Under the pieces are notes generated by a model, which searched no databases, had not been told where the DNA came from, and saw nothing but the letters and a program-made list of their open reading frames with translations. Position numbers and translations under genes: made by a program. Positions 1-7,241 of a stretch of DNA of 64,000 nucleotides are shown in pieces. Where the stretch lies: the NCBI RefSeq assembly GCF_022234545.1, contig NZ_JAIEUI010000019.1:84947-148946 (forward strand), read 5' to 3'. Origin of the DNA: Paenibacillus piscarius. GTDB taxonomy: Bacteria; Bacillota; Bacilli; Paenibacillales; Paenibacillaceae. Numbering within the stretch: position 1 is the stretch's first letter; each line of letters starts with the position of its first letter.

Positions 1-367
1 TGGAGACCTTGAAGAAGACTACAGCCGCAGCGAAGGCATGAGTGAGAACAGTCTGTCCATTGATGCAGTAATCCGGTTCCTTAGGCAGTGGAAGGGGACC
101 TTCCAGGAGGCCGGCCGCCAGCTTAAGATGCTGGAGCGCGATTTGCGCGAGAAGGAAGACGAGCTGGCCGAGCTTAGAGTGGAGAATGAACGTCTATCCA
201 AGGAAGTGAATCTCGCACAGAGCGATTACCGTGTGGTCAATGACGACTACAAGGCACTGATTCAGATTATGGACCGTGCCCGCAGACTGGCTTTCCTCAA
301 TGAAGAGGATGAAGAGAAAACCCGCTTCAAAATGGATGCAAACGGAAACCTGGAGCGCATTGAATAG
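1..367 (+). CDS. rsfA: RsfA-family prespore transcription regulator, C-terminal part
   Basis: The reading frame is open from base 2 to the stop at 367, so the gene starts upstream of the window and only about 121 C-terminal residues are visible. They contain the family's conserved stretch with IDAVIRFLRQW, then a heptad-rich coiled coil (about residues 40-85 of the visible part), then a Y-x-LIQIMDRARRL motif. RsfA (YlbO in B. subtilis) is a sigma-F-controlled regulator that tunes sigma-F-dependent genes in the forespore; its DNA-binding SANT-like domain would lie in the missing N-terminal part. The position directly before panE and bshC matches the ylbO-ylbQ-bshC order of B. subtilis. The motif match and the context agree well. 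Confidence 0.85.
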   Translation, partial: GDLEEDYSRSEGMSENSLSIDAVIRFLRQWKGTFQEAGRQLKMLERDLREKEDELAELRVENERLSKEVNLAQSDYRVVNDDYKALIQIMDRARRLAFLNEEDEEKTRFKMDANGNLERIE

Positions 368-385
368 AAAATCACTCCTGCCAGG

Positions 386-427
386 CCCTGCAACGGTGCG
401 AATCTGCACAGTTTTGCAGGGTTTTTT
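386..427 (+). terminator. Intrinsic terminator after rsfA
   Basis: CCCTGCAA (386-393) pairs with TTGCAGGG (414-421), and six T follow (422-427). It separates rsfA from panE. Confidence 0.85.
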
Positions 428-498
428 GTTTTGCATTGAAGCGGACGGGCAGGATATAATTAGGAAAATTATTGGAGGGCGGCAGGAGGCATTGCGTC

Positions 499-1479
499 AT
501 GATCATTGATATTATAGGTGCGGGCTCTTTGGGGTTATTGCTGGCCGGCCGGCTGATCAGCGGGGGAGCAGTCTTACGGATCTGGTGCCGGAGTGAAGAG
601 CAGAGCCGGGCTTTAACAGAACATGGGCTGACCATCAGCTATGAAGACGGCACCGCTTCATTGACCGTTGGCGGAGGCAGCTTCTCTGCTGGGACGGTGA
701 AGGAATACACTCAGCAGCAGCTGACAGACCCCGGGGATGTTACGCTGATCACAGTCAAACAGAAGGTGCTCCATCAGGATCTTCCGGAGATTCTCCGGCC
801 GCTCCGCGGCCTGAATCTTACAATGATAGGCTTCCAGAACGGCTGCGGACATCTCGAATTGCTCCAGGAGCTGCTGCCGGCATCCTCCATCTGGGCGGCA
901 GTTACAACAGAAGCGGCTAAGAGGAAAACATTAACAGAGGTTATTCATGCCGGCAAAGGGGAAATATGTATAGGGAAGAACAGCCGGTCATTAGACGGGA
1001 CAAAGCTGAACGAGCAGAATTCTTGGCCCGCCGCAGTAATAAGTTTCATTGATGCTCTGATCACAGCAGGATTTGACGCCTCTCTGTCGAAAGAAGTGGA
1101 TACCATCATTTACCGGAAGCTCATGATCAATGCTCTGATTAATCCCCTGACCGCCGTCTGGCGGGTCCGAAACGGCGAATTGCTGGACTCCCCCGGACGT
1201 ATGCAGCTCATGAAGGAGCTGTACACTGAGGCAGCCCGCATTTATGAAGCCTGCGGGATTCCCGCCGGACCTCAGCTGTGGGATGCCGCTCAGGAAGTGT
1301 GCCGGGCGACCTCGGGGAATATTTCCTCCATGCTGGCCGATGTGCTTGCTGCAAGGGAGACGGAAATCCGCTGGATTAACGGAAGCATTGTGGAAATGGG
1401 ACGGCGGCAGGAGATTGACGCTCCGCTGCACCGCTGGATCTGCGGTCTGGTAGAAGGCATGACTGTGAGGGAGGGGTGA
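499..1479 (+). CDS. panE: 2-dehydropantoate 2-reductase
   Basis: A 326-residue NADPH-dependent reductase that turns ketopantoate into pantoate in pantothenate/CoA synthesis (cytosol). The N terminus carries the Rossmann GxGxxG as GAGSLG (residues 7-12). Mid-protein it has the family's K-x3-N pattern (YRKLMINALINPLTA), which holds the catalytic Lys and Asn of ApbA/PanE. The ATG at 499 is preferred over an upstream start at 472 because AGGAGG at 484-489 lies 9 bases before it and the Rossmann strand begins immediately. The gene corresponds to ylbQ of B. subtilis in the same place. Its stop overlaps the Shine-Dalgarno region of the next gene, so the two are probably cotranscribed. Length is typical. 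Confidence 0.9.
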   Translation: MIIDIIGAGSLGLLLAGRLISGGAVLRIWCRSEEQSRALTEHGLTISYEDGTASLTVGGGSFSAGTVKEYTQQQLTDPGDVTLITVKQKVLHQDLPEILRPLRGLNLTMIGFQNGCGHLELLQELLPASSIWAAVTTEAAKRKTLTEVIHAGKGEICIGKNSRSLDGTKLNEQNSWPAAVISFIDALITAGFDASLSKEVDTIIYRKLMINALINPLTAVWRVRNGELLDSPGRMQLMKELYTEAARIYEACGIPAGPQLWDAAQEVCRATSGNISSMLADVLAARETEIRWINGSIVEMGRRQEIDAPLHRWICGLVEGMTVREG

Positions 1480-1485
1480 GGCTGT

Positions 1486-1872
1486 TTGGAATTTCTCCGG
1501 AATTCGTTCGGCGTGTTAAGCGTTATTCCGATTGTTCCTTTTTTAATTGTATATTTCGTAGGAATGGGGCTCAATCAGGACAAGAGAAAAATAATGATGC
1601 TGGCGATGGACGTAACCACTTTATTTTTGCTGCTGTCCGTTTCAGGCTTGTTCAATATTATTTTTGACTCCACCTTCGGCTTCTTTCTTATACTATTAAT
1701 TGTATTAATATCCGCCGGACTGATTGGAGGGGCACAGAATCGGCTCAAAGGAAAGGTGGACGGACAGCGGTTGCTCCGGGCCGTATGGCGGCTTTCATTC
1801 TTTTTTTTAGGTGCCGGTTACGTATTATTTATGATTGTAGGCCTCATTCAATACATATCACAAGCGATGTAA
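1486..1872 (+). CDS. DUF3397-type integral membrane protein
   Basis: A 128-residue, very hydrophobic protein with about four transmembrane segments (roughly 10-28, 42-60, 65-82 and 100-122) and one short polar loop with GGAQNRLKGKVDGQR. It starts at TTG 1486 behind AGGGGTGA, 7 bases after the panE stop. It looks like the small Bacillales family DUF3397, which is often found before bshC/mraZ; I do not know a function. Alternatives among small four-helix families cannot be excluded by eye. Confidence 0.7.
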   Translation: MEFLRNSFGVLSVIPIVPFLIVYFVGMGLNQDKRKIMMLAMDVTTLFLLLSVSGLFNIIFDSTFGFFLILLIVLISAGLIGGAQNRLKGKVDGQRLLRAVWRLSFFFLGAGYVLFMIVGLIQYISQAM

Positions 1873-1931
1873 TGTTCCACTGCTCCGGTGAAGCGTCAAC
1901 GTCACAAAATTTTAAAGAATTAAAAAAAAGT

Positions 1932-1946
1932 CGTTTTCAGAAAATA
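1932..1946 (+). promoter_or_regulatory. CodY-like operator upstream of oppA
   Basis: CGTTTTCAGAAAATA matches 12 of 15 positions of the CodY consensus AATTTTCWGAAAATT, including the whole TTTTCWGAAAAT core. It lies about 30 bp before a TATAAT at 1976-1981. CodY represses peptide uptake genes in rich medium in Bacillales, which fits an opp operon. The match is seen in the sequence; binding is inferred. Confidence 0.6.
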
Positions 1947-1975
1947 TTGCTCTAGATTTTTTTGACCACTGGTTG

Positions 1976-1981
1976 TATAAT
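1976..1981 (+). promoter_or_regulatory. Probable -10 box of oppA promoter
   Basis: A perfect TATAAT lies 41 bases before the oppA start. No good -35 sits 16-18 bp upstream; the nearby TTGACC (1962-1967) is only 8 bp away. This suggests an activator-dependent or weak promoter, next to the CodY-like box. Confidence 0.45.
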
Positions 1982-2022
1982 CATAAACCATATACCACAT
2001 TCTATTTAGGGGGAACTGCTAG

Positions 2023-3738
2023 ATGAAGAAGAGTAAAAGTCTATTGCTTATGTTGGCATTAGTCTTGGTGATCGGCACAGTGCTTGCAGGCTGCGGCGGC
2101 AACAAGAACAATGGCAACAGCGGCACCAATGCAGCGGCGACGACTGCACCCGAGGGCAGCACCAACACAGGATCAGGAGATGAGAAGCTGGCTGCTGACC
2201 AGACACTCAGAGTTAACCTGACTGCAGAACCACCTACGTTTAACCCGGCACAAGCGCAAGACAGCCAGGCTAACACTGTGCTGAAGACGATGTATGAAGG
2301 CTTGACCCGCATGAATGATGAGACTGGCCAGGCTGAGCCAGGTATTGCCGAGAAGTGGGATATTTCCGCTGACGGTCTGGTATATACCTTCCACCTGCGT
2401 GATGCGCAGTGGAGCAACGGTGATCCGGTAGAAGCTGCTGACTTCGTCCGCGCATGGAAGATCGTGCTCGATCCGAACACAGACCCTACTGCACCTTATG
2501 CTTACCAATTGTACTACCTGAAGAATGGTGAAGAATACTACACTAAGAAAGTTACAGATTTCAACGAAGTAGGCGTTAAGGCTGTAGATGCCAAGACTCT
2601 TGAAGTTACGCTGAAGGCTCCAACTCCTTACTTCCTTGGACTTCTGTCCTTCTATACTTATTACCCTGTGCACAAATCCGTTGAAAGTAATCCTAAGTGG
2701 GCTACAAGCAAAGACACTATGATCACTAACGGTGCGTTCACGCTGACAGAGTGGACTACTGGTCAATCTCTGCAAGTAAGCAAGAACGACAAGTACTGGG
2801 ATGCTGCTAACATCAAGCTGAGCAAGATTGACTTCTCCCTGATTAACAGCGGAGCAACTGAACTCCTGAGCTACAAGAACGGCGAACTTGACCGTGCAGG
2901 CGCACCGCATGGTGAACTTCCGCAGGAACAGATTCCAATCGTTCAGAAAGAACTGCCTAACGAATTCCAGAGAAAAGGTATCGCAAGTACCTACTACTAT
3001 GAATTCAACATCACTGAAAAACCGTTCGACAACGTTAAAATCCGTAAAGCCCTGGCTATGACTGTTAACCGTCAGGCTCTGATCGACAATGTAACCCTGG
3101 GCGGACAGATCCCTGCATTTGGCTTCGTACCTCCTGGTATCGCCGGTGCTGACGGTGAATTCCGCAATGCAATCAAAGACGATTACTTCAAAGAAGATGC
3201 AGAAGAAGCTAAGAAGCTGCTGGCTGAAGGTCTGGCTGAAGAAGGCCTGACTACACTGCCTCCGGTTGAACTGTCCTACAACACAAGTGAAGGCCACAAG
3301 AAGATCGCTCTGGCTGTAGCTGATATGTGGAAAAAAGCTCTGGGTATCACTGTTAACACTGTGAACCAGGAATGGGCTGTATTCATCGACAACCGTCAGA
3401 ACCTGAACTACCAGATCGCACGTGCAGGCTGGACTGCGGATTACAATGATCCAATGACCTTCCTGGATATGTGGGTAACAGGCGGCGGTAACAATGATAC
3501 TGGTTACGCTAACCCTGAGTACGATAAGCTGATCCAAGAAGCAAAAACAAGCTCCGACCTGGCTAAACGTCAAGAGCTGTTCGCGAAAGCGGAAAAAATG
3601 ATCATTCAGGATGACATGATCCTGATTCCGTTCTACTATTACACTAACAACTCCCTGACTAAAGAGTACCTCAAAGGTGTAACTCTTGACTTCAGCGGTG
3701 CAATCGACTTCACTCGTGCTTACCTGCTTGAGCACTAA
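2023..3738 (+). CDS. oppA: Oligopeptide ABC transporter, substrate-binding lipoprotein
   Basis: A 571-residue SBP_bac_5 (cluster C) protein that captures oligopeptides outside the membrane and hands them to OppBC. It has a type II signal peptide with KK at the N terminus, a hydrophobic core and the lipobox LAGC (Cys about 24), followed by a Gly/Asn/Thr-rich linker to about residue 55. The mature part has family landmarks: TAEPPTFNPAQAQDS, MYEGLTR, DGLVYTFHLRDAQWSNGDPV and a C-terminal YYYTNN segment. The start follows AGGGGG at 2008-2013. A strong terminator separates it from oppB, so the binding protein can be made in excess. Codon use is that of a highly expressed gene. Confidence 0.93.
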   Translation: MKKSKSLLLMLALVLVIGTVLAGCGGNKNNGNSGTNAAATTAPEGSTNTGSGDEKLAADQTLRVNLTAEPPTFNPAQAQDSQANTVLKTMYEGLTRMNDETGQAEPGIAEKWDISADGLVYTFHLRDAQWSNGDPVEAADFVRAWKIVLDPNTDPTAPYAYQLYYLKNGEEYYTKKVTDFNEVGVKAVDAKTLEVTLKAPTPYFLGLLSFYTYYPVHKSVESNPKWATSKDTMITNGAFTLTEWTTGQSLQVSKNDKYWDAANIKLSKIDFSLINSGATELLSYKNGELDRAGAPHGELPQEQIPIVQKELPNEFQRKGIASTYYYEFNITEKPFDNVKIRKALAMTVNRQALIDNVTLGGQIPAFGFVPPGIAGADGEFRNAIKDDYFKEDAEEAKKLLAEGLAEEGLTTLPPVELSYNTSEGHKKIALAVADMWKKALGITVNTVNQEWAVFIDNRQNLNYQIARAGWTADYNDPMTFLDMWVTGGGNNDTGYANPEYDKLIQEAKTSSDLAKRQELFAKAEKMIIQDDMILIPFYYYTNNSLTKEYLKGVTLDFSGAIDFTRAYLLEH

Positions 3739-3801
3739 GATAGCCAGAACCTTCAGTTGGAATAACTGAATAGTGATCTTCTGAAGGTAGGTTTACACTT
3801 C

Positions 3802-3841
3802 GGGATATATATGTGGAATTCCATATATATCCCTTTTTTTT
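3802..3841 (+). terminator. Intrinsic terminator after oppA
   Basis: GGGATATATATG (3802-3813) pairs perfectly with CATATATATCCC (3822-3833), followed by eight T. It should limit read-through into oppBCF. Confidence 0.9.
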
Positions 3842-3891
3842 GCATTTCCGGCCTTTTGTTAAACATTTCACGAACTTACAAAATAAGAAAT

Positions 3892-3921
3892 TAGACAAAT
3901 GGTCAATTTTTTCATAAAATC
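3892..3921 (+). promoter_or_regulatory. Candidate oppB promoter with overlapping CodY-like site
   Basis: TAGACA (3892-3897), 17 bp, TAAAAT (3915-3920) fits a sigma-A promoter (5/6 in both boxes). TTTTTTCATAAAATC (3907-3921) matches 11 of 15 CodY consensus positions and would cover the -10. It gives oppBCF its own start after the oppA terminator. Inferred from consensus only. Confidence 0.45.
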
Positions 3922-3958
3922 TAATTATGTGTCTCAAAAATAGTCAAAGGAGGTGTTG

Positions 3959-4897
3959 ATGGGGATGGTTCGTTACATTGCCAATAAGTTTTTCTATATG
4001 CTTGTTTCGCTGTTTGTGCTGATTTCAGCGACTTTTTTTCTGATGAAAGCTATTCCGGGGGACCCGTTCACTTCTGAAAAGAAGGTTCCGCCGGAAATTA
4101 AAGCGCGTTTATATGAGCAATATGGATTGGACAAGCCGCTCTATCATCAGTATTTCAAGTATTTGGGTGAAATCGCCCAGGGTGATTTGGGTGTGTCCAT
4201 GAAGCGGCTGAACCAGGATGTAACCCATTTGATCGGGCAAACGTTCTCGGCGTCTCTGAAGCTGGGGGTTATCGCAATTATTGTGTCGGTTATTGTCGGA
4301 GTCTTTCTCGGCATGATGGCGGCACTCTATCACCGCAAGTTTATAGACAGTGCAGCCATGGTGCTGGCGGTGCTGGGGATTGCGGTTCCGAGCTTTGTAG
4401 TCGCCTCGCTGCTCCAGTATGTGTTCGCCTACAAGTTTCATATGTTCCCGGTCTCCGGGTTTAAGGGGCCCATGTATTACTTCCTGCCTGTAACCGCACT
4501 CTCGGCACAGCCGATAGCCTTCATAGCGAGGCTGACGCGTTCGAGTATGCTGGAGGTGCTGAATGCAGACTACATCAAGACGGCTAAGGCCAAGGGTCTG
4601 AGCTGGGCTGCGATTCTGAGCCGCCACGTGCTGCGCAACGGGATTCTGCCGGTTGTCACCTACATGGGGCCAATGACGGCTAACATCGTTACCGGTTCGG
4701 TCGTTATCGAGCAGATCTTCGGTGTCGGCGGGATCGGCAAGCAGTTTGTCGAAGCCATTGGCGTTCGCGATTACACTGTCATTATGGGGATCACTATCTT
4801 CTATGGTGTACTGCTGATGGTCGCACGCTTCATCACGGATATTGCGTATGTATTTGTAGATCCGCGTATCAAACTAACTGGCGGAAAGGAGGGCTAA
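3959..4897 (+). CDS. oppB: Oligopeptide ABC transporter permease OppB/DppB
   Basis: A 312-residue inner-membrane permease of the BPD_transp_1 family. It has an N-terminal membrane helix (about 8-30) followed by the OppB hallmark AIPGDPF, a long external loop (LYEQYGLDKPLYHQYFKYL), then five further helices. The cytoplasmic EAA loop is seen as YIKTAKAKGLSWAAILSRHVLRN near residue 205, where the ATPase docks. The start is ambiguous between ATG 3959 and ATG 3965, both behind AAGGAGGTG at 3947-3955. oppC follows after 3 bases, showing translational coupling. It pairs with OppC to form the channel. Confidence 0.93.
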   Translation: MGMVRYIANKFFYMLVSLFVLISATFFLMKAIPGDPFTSEKKVPPEIKARLYEQYGLDKPLYHQYFKYLGEIAQGDLGVSMKRLNQDVTHLIGQTFSASLKLGVIAIIVSVIVGVFLGMMAALYHRKFIDSAAMVLAVLGIAVPSFVVASLLQYVFAYKFHMFPVSGFKGPMYYFLPVTALSAQPIAFIARLTRSSMLEVLNADYIKTAKAKGLSWAAILSRHVLRNGILPVVTYMGPMTANIVTGSVVIEQIFGVGGIGKQFVEAIGVRDYTVIMGITIFYGVLLMVARFITDIAYVFVDPRIKLTGGKEG

Positions 4898-4900
4898 CGA

Positions 4901-5851
4901 TTGGCTTCTGACAAAAACCTGGTTCCGCAGCATGCGGACCTGACACCTGATGATTTCCGTAAAGTCGGCATTGATGAACGGAAGGCTGAGGTCATTCAGC
5001 GCGAGAGTCTCTCCGCCTGGCGGGATTCCTGGGAGCGTCTGCGCCAGAACAAGATGGCCATGACCGCACTGGGCGTGCTTGGACTGATCGTACTTGCAGC
5101 GATTTTTGCTCCAATGTTCTCTAAGTATAACTACTACTCAAATGACTTGCTCGCTACTAATAAGCCCCCTTCATTATCCGACCATTGGTTTGGTACCGAT
5201 GATCTGGGGCGTGACATCTTCGTCCGTACCTGGTACGGCGCACGGATCTCGCTGATTGTCGGACTTGCCGCCGCGGCGATTGACCTCTTCATTGGGGTGA
5301 TCTACGGCGGAATTATGGGTTACTTCGGCGGACGTGTAGACAACATCATGAATAAGATTTCGGAAATTCTCTACTCTATCCCTTACCTGCTGGTAGTTAT
5401 CCTGCTGCTGGTGGTGCTTGAGCCGAGTCTTGGTACAATCATCCTGGCACTGACGATTACGGGCTGGATTACCATGTCCTGGATTGTCCGCGGGGAGATT
5501 ATGCAGCTGAAGAACCGTGAATTCGTATTGGCCTCCCGTTCGATGGGTGCCGGGTCGAAGCGGCTGCTCTTCAAGCATCTTTTGCCGAATGCTGTAGGAC
5601 CTATTATCGTAACAATTACATTGTCTGTGCCGAACGCCATCTTCGCTGAAGCGTTCCTGAGCTTCCTTGGTCTCGGCGTACAGGCTCCTGTAGCTTCACT
5701 GGGTTCGATGATTAATGACTCACTGACCGGCTGGCTGTATTATCCGTGGCGCTTCCTGTTCCCGGCTATTCTGATCAGCTTAACGATGCTGTCCTTCAAC
5801 ATCTTTGGTGACGGTCTGCGCGATGCGCTCGATCCTAAGCTGAAGAAATAG
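4901..5851 (+). CDS. oppC: Oligopeptide ABC transporter permease OppC/DppC
   Basis: A 316-residue permease, partner of OppB. The N terminus is cytoplasmic and charged (about 55 residues), then the OppC N-domain SLSAWRDSWERLRQNKMAM leads into the first helix. The periplasm-facing HWFGTDDLGRDIFVRTWYGARISL motif is diagnostic of OppC/DppC. The EAA loop is FVLASRSMGAGSKRLLFKHLLPN. It starts at TTG 4901 behind GGAAAGGAGGG. The remnant of oppD begins 2 bases after its stop, exactly where an intact oppD would start. Confidence 0.93.
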   Translation: MASDKNLVPQHADLTPDDFRKVGIDERKAEVIQRESLSAWRDSWERLRQNKMAMTALGVLGLIVLAAIFAPMFSKYNYYSNDLLATNKPPSLSDHWFGTDDLGRDIFVRTWYGARISLIVGLAAAAIDLFIGVIYGGIMGYFGGRVDNIMNKISEILYSIPYLLVVILLLVVLEPSLGTIILALTITGWITMSWIVRGEIMQLKNREFVLASRSMGAGSKRLLFKHLLPNAVGPIIVTITLSVPNAIFAEAFLSFLGLGVQAPVASLGSMINDSLTGWLYYPWRFLFPAILISLTMLSFNIFGDGLRDALDPKLKK

Positions 5852-5852
5852 A

Positions 5853-6071
5853 ATGGAATCCATTCGCGGTAAAGATATTGGCATGATACTTCAAGACCCG
5901 ATGACTTCTTTGAACCCAAGGATCAAGGTGGGGAACAGATAAACCGAAGTTTTGATCACACTATCGAATATGTCAGCGGCCGAAGCGGAAGAGGTTGAAA
6001 TGCTGAAGCTGGTGGGCATTACAAATGCGGAGGCCCGCGTTAACCAATATCTCCACGAATTTTGCTGGTGA
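5853..6071 (+). pseudogene. oppD: Remnant of oppD (peptide transporter ATPase)
   Basis: Seventy-three codons read as an internal piece of OppD: IRGKDIGMILQDPMTSLNP (the Q-loop region), an in-frame TAA, then TEVLITLSNMSAAEAEEVE, LKLVGI and RVNQYLHEF, which normally leads straight into the ABC signature. The Walker A part and everything from the signature onward are missing. Around the stop, the expected GEQITEV is restored only by reading another frame for a few codons, so small indels have accumulated. It has lost its function and sits exactly between oppC and oppF, the normal place of oppD. The OppF Shine-Dalgarno follows about 45 bases later. Confidence 0.85.
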
Positions 6072-6132
6072 AGGCTGGGAGATCTTTAAGAATTCCCTGC
6101 CTAAGTATAACCAAGAAGGAGGTGCAGTCCGC

Positions 6133-7065
6133 ATGAGTAAGAATTTGAGCAAGAACCTGATTGAAGTAGAAGGCCTTAAGAAGTATTTCAACGTAGGCAA
6201 AGGAAGAGTGCTTAAGGCTGTTGACAATATTAGCTTCTCGATCCGTGAAGGTGAAACCCTGGGAATGGTAGGGGAGTCCGGCTGCGGCAAGACGACTGCA
6301 GGCCGTACCGTTCTCCGCTTGTATGAGCCGACTGCAGGAAGCGTGAAATACCAGGGAACCGATATCTACAAATTATCGGGCGGCAAGATGAAGGCGATGC
6401 GCCGCGATATGCAGATGATCTTCCAGGACCCGTATGCCTCGCTTAATCCGCGGTTTACAGTATCTGATATTATCGGCGAAGCACTGGATATCCATGGTAT
6501 GGCCGGAAGCCGCCAGGAACGCAAGAAGCGGATTGAAGAACTGCTGGATATGGTAGGCTTGAACCACGATCATGCCACCCGGTATCCGCATGAATTCTCC
6601 GGCGGCCAGCGCCAGCGTATCGGGATTGCCCGGGCGCTTGCAGTGAATCCGAAGTTCATCGTCTGCGATGAGCCGATCTCTGCGCTTGACGTTTCCATTC
6701 AGGCACAGGTCGTCAACCTGCTGAAGGAGCTGCAGGACCGTCTGGGATTGACGTATCTCTTCATTGCCCATGACCTGTCCATGGTCAAGCATATCAGTGA
6801 CCGTGTGGCTGTAATGTATCTGGGTAAAATGGTGGAGCTCGCAGAGAGCGAAGAATTGTACGCGAACCCGATTCATCCGTACACCAAATCCCTGCTGTCT
6901 GCTATTCCGGTACCGGACCCTGAGGTGGAAGCGAACAAAAAACGCATTCATTTGCATGATGAGCTGGGCAGCCCGATCTATGCTGCCGGCGAGAAATCCA
7001 ACGACAGCGATTATGAACTGGTTGAGGTGTCCAAGGGACATTTCGTCGCCAGACAGTTTGCTTAA
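6133..7065 (+). CDS. oppF: Oligopeptide ABC transporter ATP-binding protein OppF
   Basis: A 310-residue ABC ATPase with all catalytic parts: Walker A GESGCGKTT (about 48-56), Q-loop FQDPYASLNP, signature SGGQRQRIGIARAL (about 156), Walker B IVCDEPISALD and H-loop FIAHD. The region after the nucleotide-binding domain has the peptide-transporter sequence YTKSLLSAIP and ends in EVSKGHFV, without the Cys-rich CRF-x-RCP segment seen in many OppF/DppF. The ATG at 6133 follows AAGGAGGTG (6116-6124); an upstream in-frame extension to 6025 runs through the oppD remnant and is rejected. With oppD broken, OppF must either work as a homodimer or borrow a partner encoded elsewhere. Confidence 0.92.
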   Translation: MSKNLSKNLIEVEGLKKYFNVGKGRVLKAVDNISFSIREGETLGMVGESGCGKTTAGRTVLRLYEPTAGSVKYQGTDIYKLSGGKMKAMRRDMQMIFQDPYASLNPRFTVSDIIGEALDIHGMAGSRQERKKRIEELLDMVGLNHDHATRYPHEFSGGQRQRIGIARALAVNPKFIVCDEPISALDVSIQAQVVNLLKELQDRLGLTYLFIAHDLSMVKHISDRVAVMYLGKMVELAESEELYANPIHPYTKSLLSAIPVPDPEVEANKKRIHLHDELGSPIYAAGEKSNDSDYELVEVSKGHFVARQFA

Positions 7066-7087
7066 TCTTAATAGTGACAGTCACCAC

Positions 7088-7112
7088 AGGCGGGAGCGAT
7101 CAGCTCTCGCCT
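7088..7112 (+). terminator. Hairpin after oppF, weak terminator
   Basis: AGGCGGGAGC (7088-7097) pairs with GCTCTCGCCT (7103-7112) with one G-U pair. Only a broken T tract follows, so termination may be partial. Confidence 0.45.
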
Positions 7113-7144
7113 CTTGCTTTCAACATGCCGGTGGAGACATTTCT

Positions 7145-7173
7145 TTGACGCCGCACCCAACATTGGATACAAT
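7145..7173 (+). promoter_or_regulatory. Sigma-A promoter of bshC
   Basis: TTGACG (7145-7150), 17 bp, TACAAT (7168-7173). Both boxes match 5 of 6. It lies 68 bp before the bshC start. Confidence 0.7.
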
Positions 7174-7241
7174 CATAAAGGGTTGTTTACTGAATATGAT
7201 TTACATACAGCAGGAACATGGAGAACTGGAGGCCACTAGAT

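Noticed and set aside
1962..1981. TTGACC/TATAAT as a complete oppA promoter
   Set aside because: Only 8 bp lie between the boxes, far too few for sigma-A.
2173..3735. 520-codon minus-strand frame opposite oppA
   Set aside because: Caused by strongly biased codons of a highly expressed gene; the plus strand has a signal peptide and lipobox.
6025..6132. N-terminal extension of oppF
   Set aside because: It reads through the oppD remnant in another frame; a strong AAGGAGGTG marks ATG 6133.
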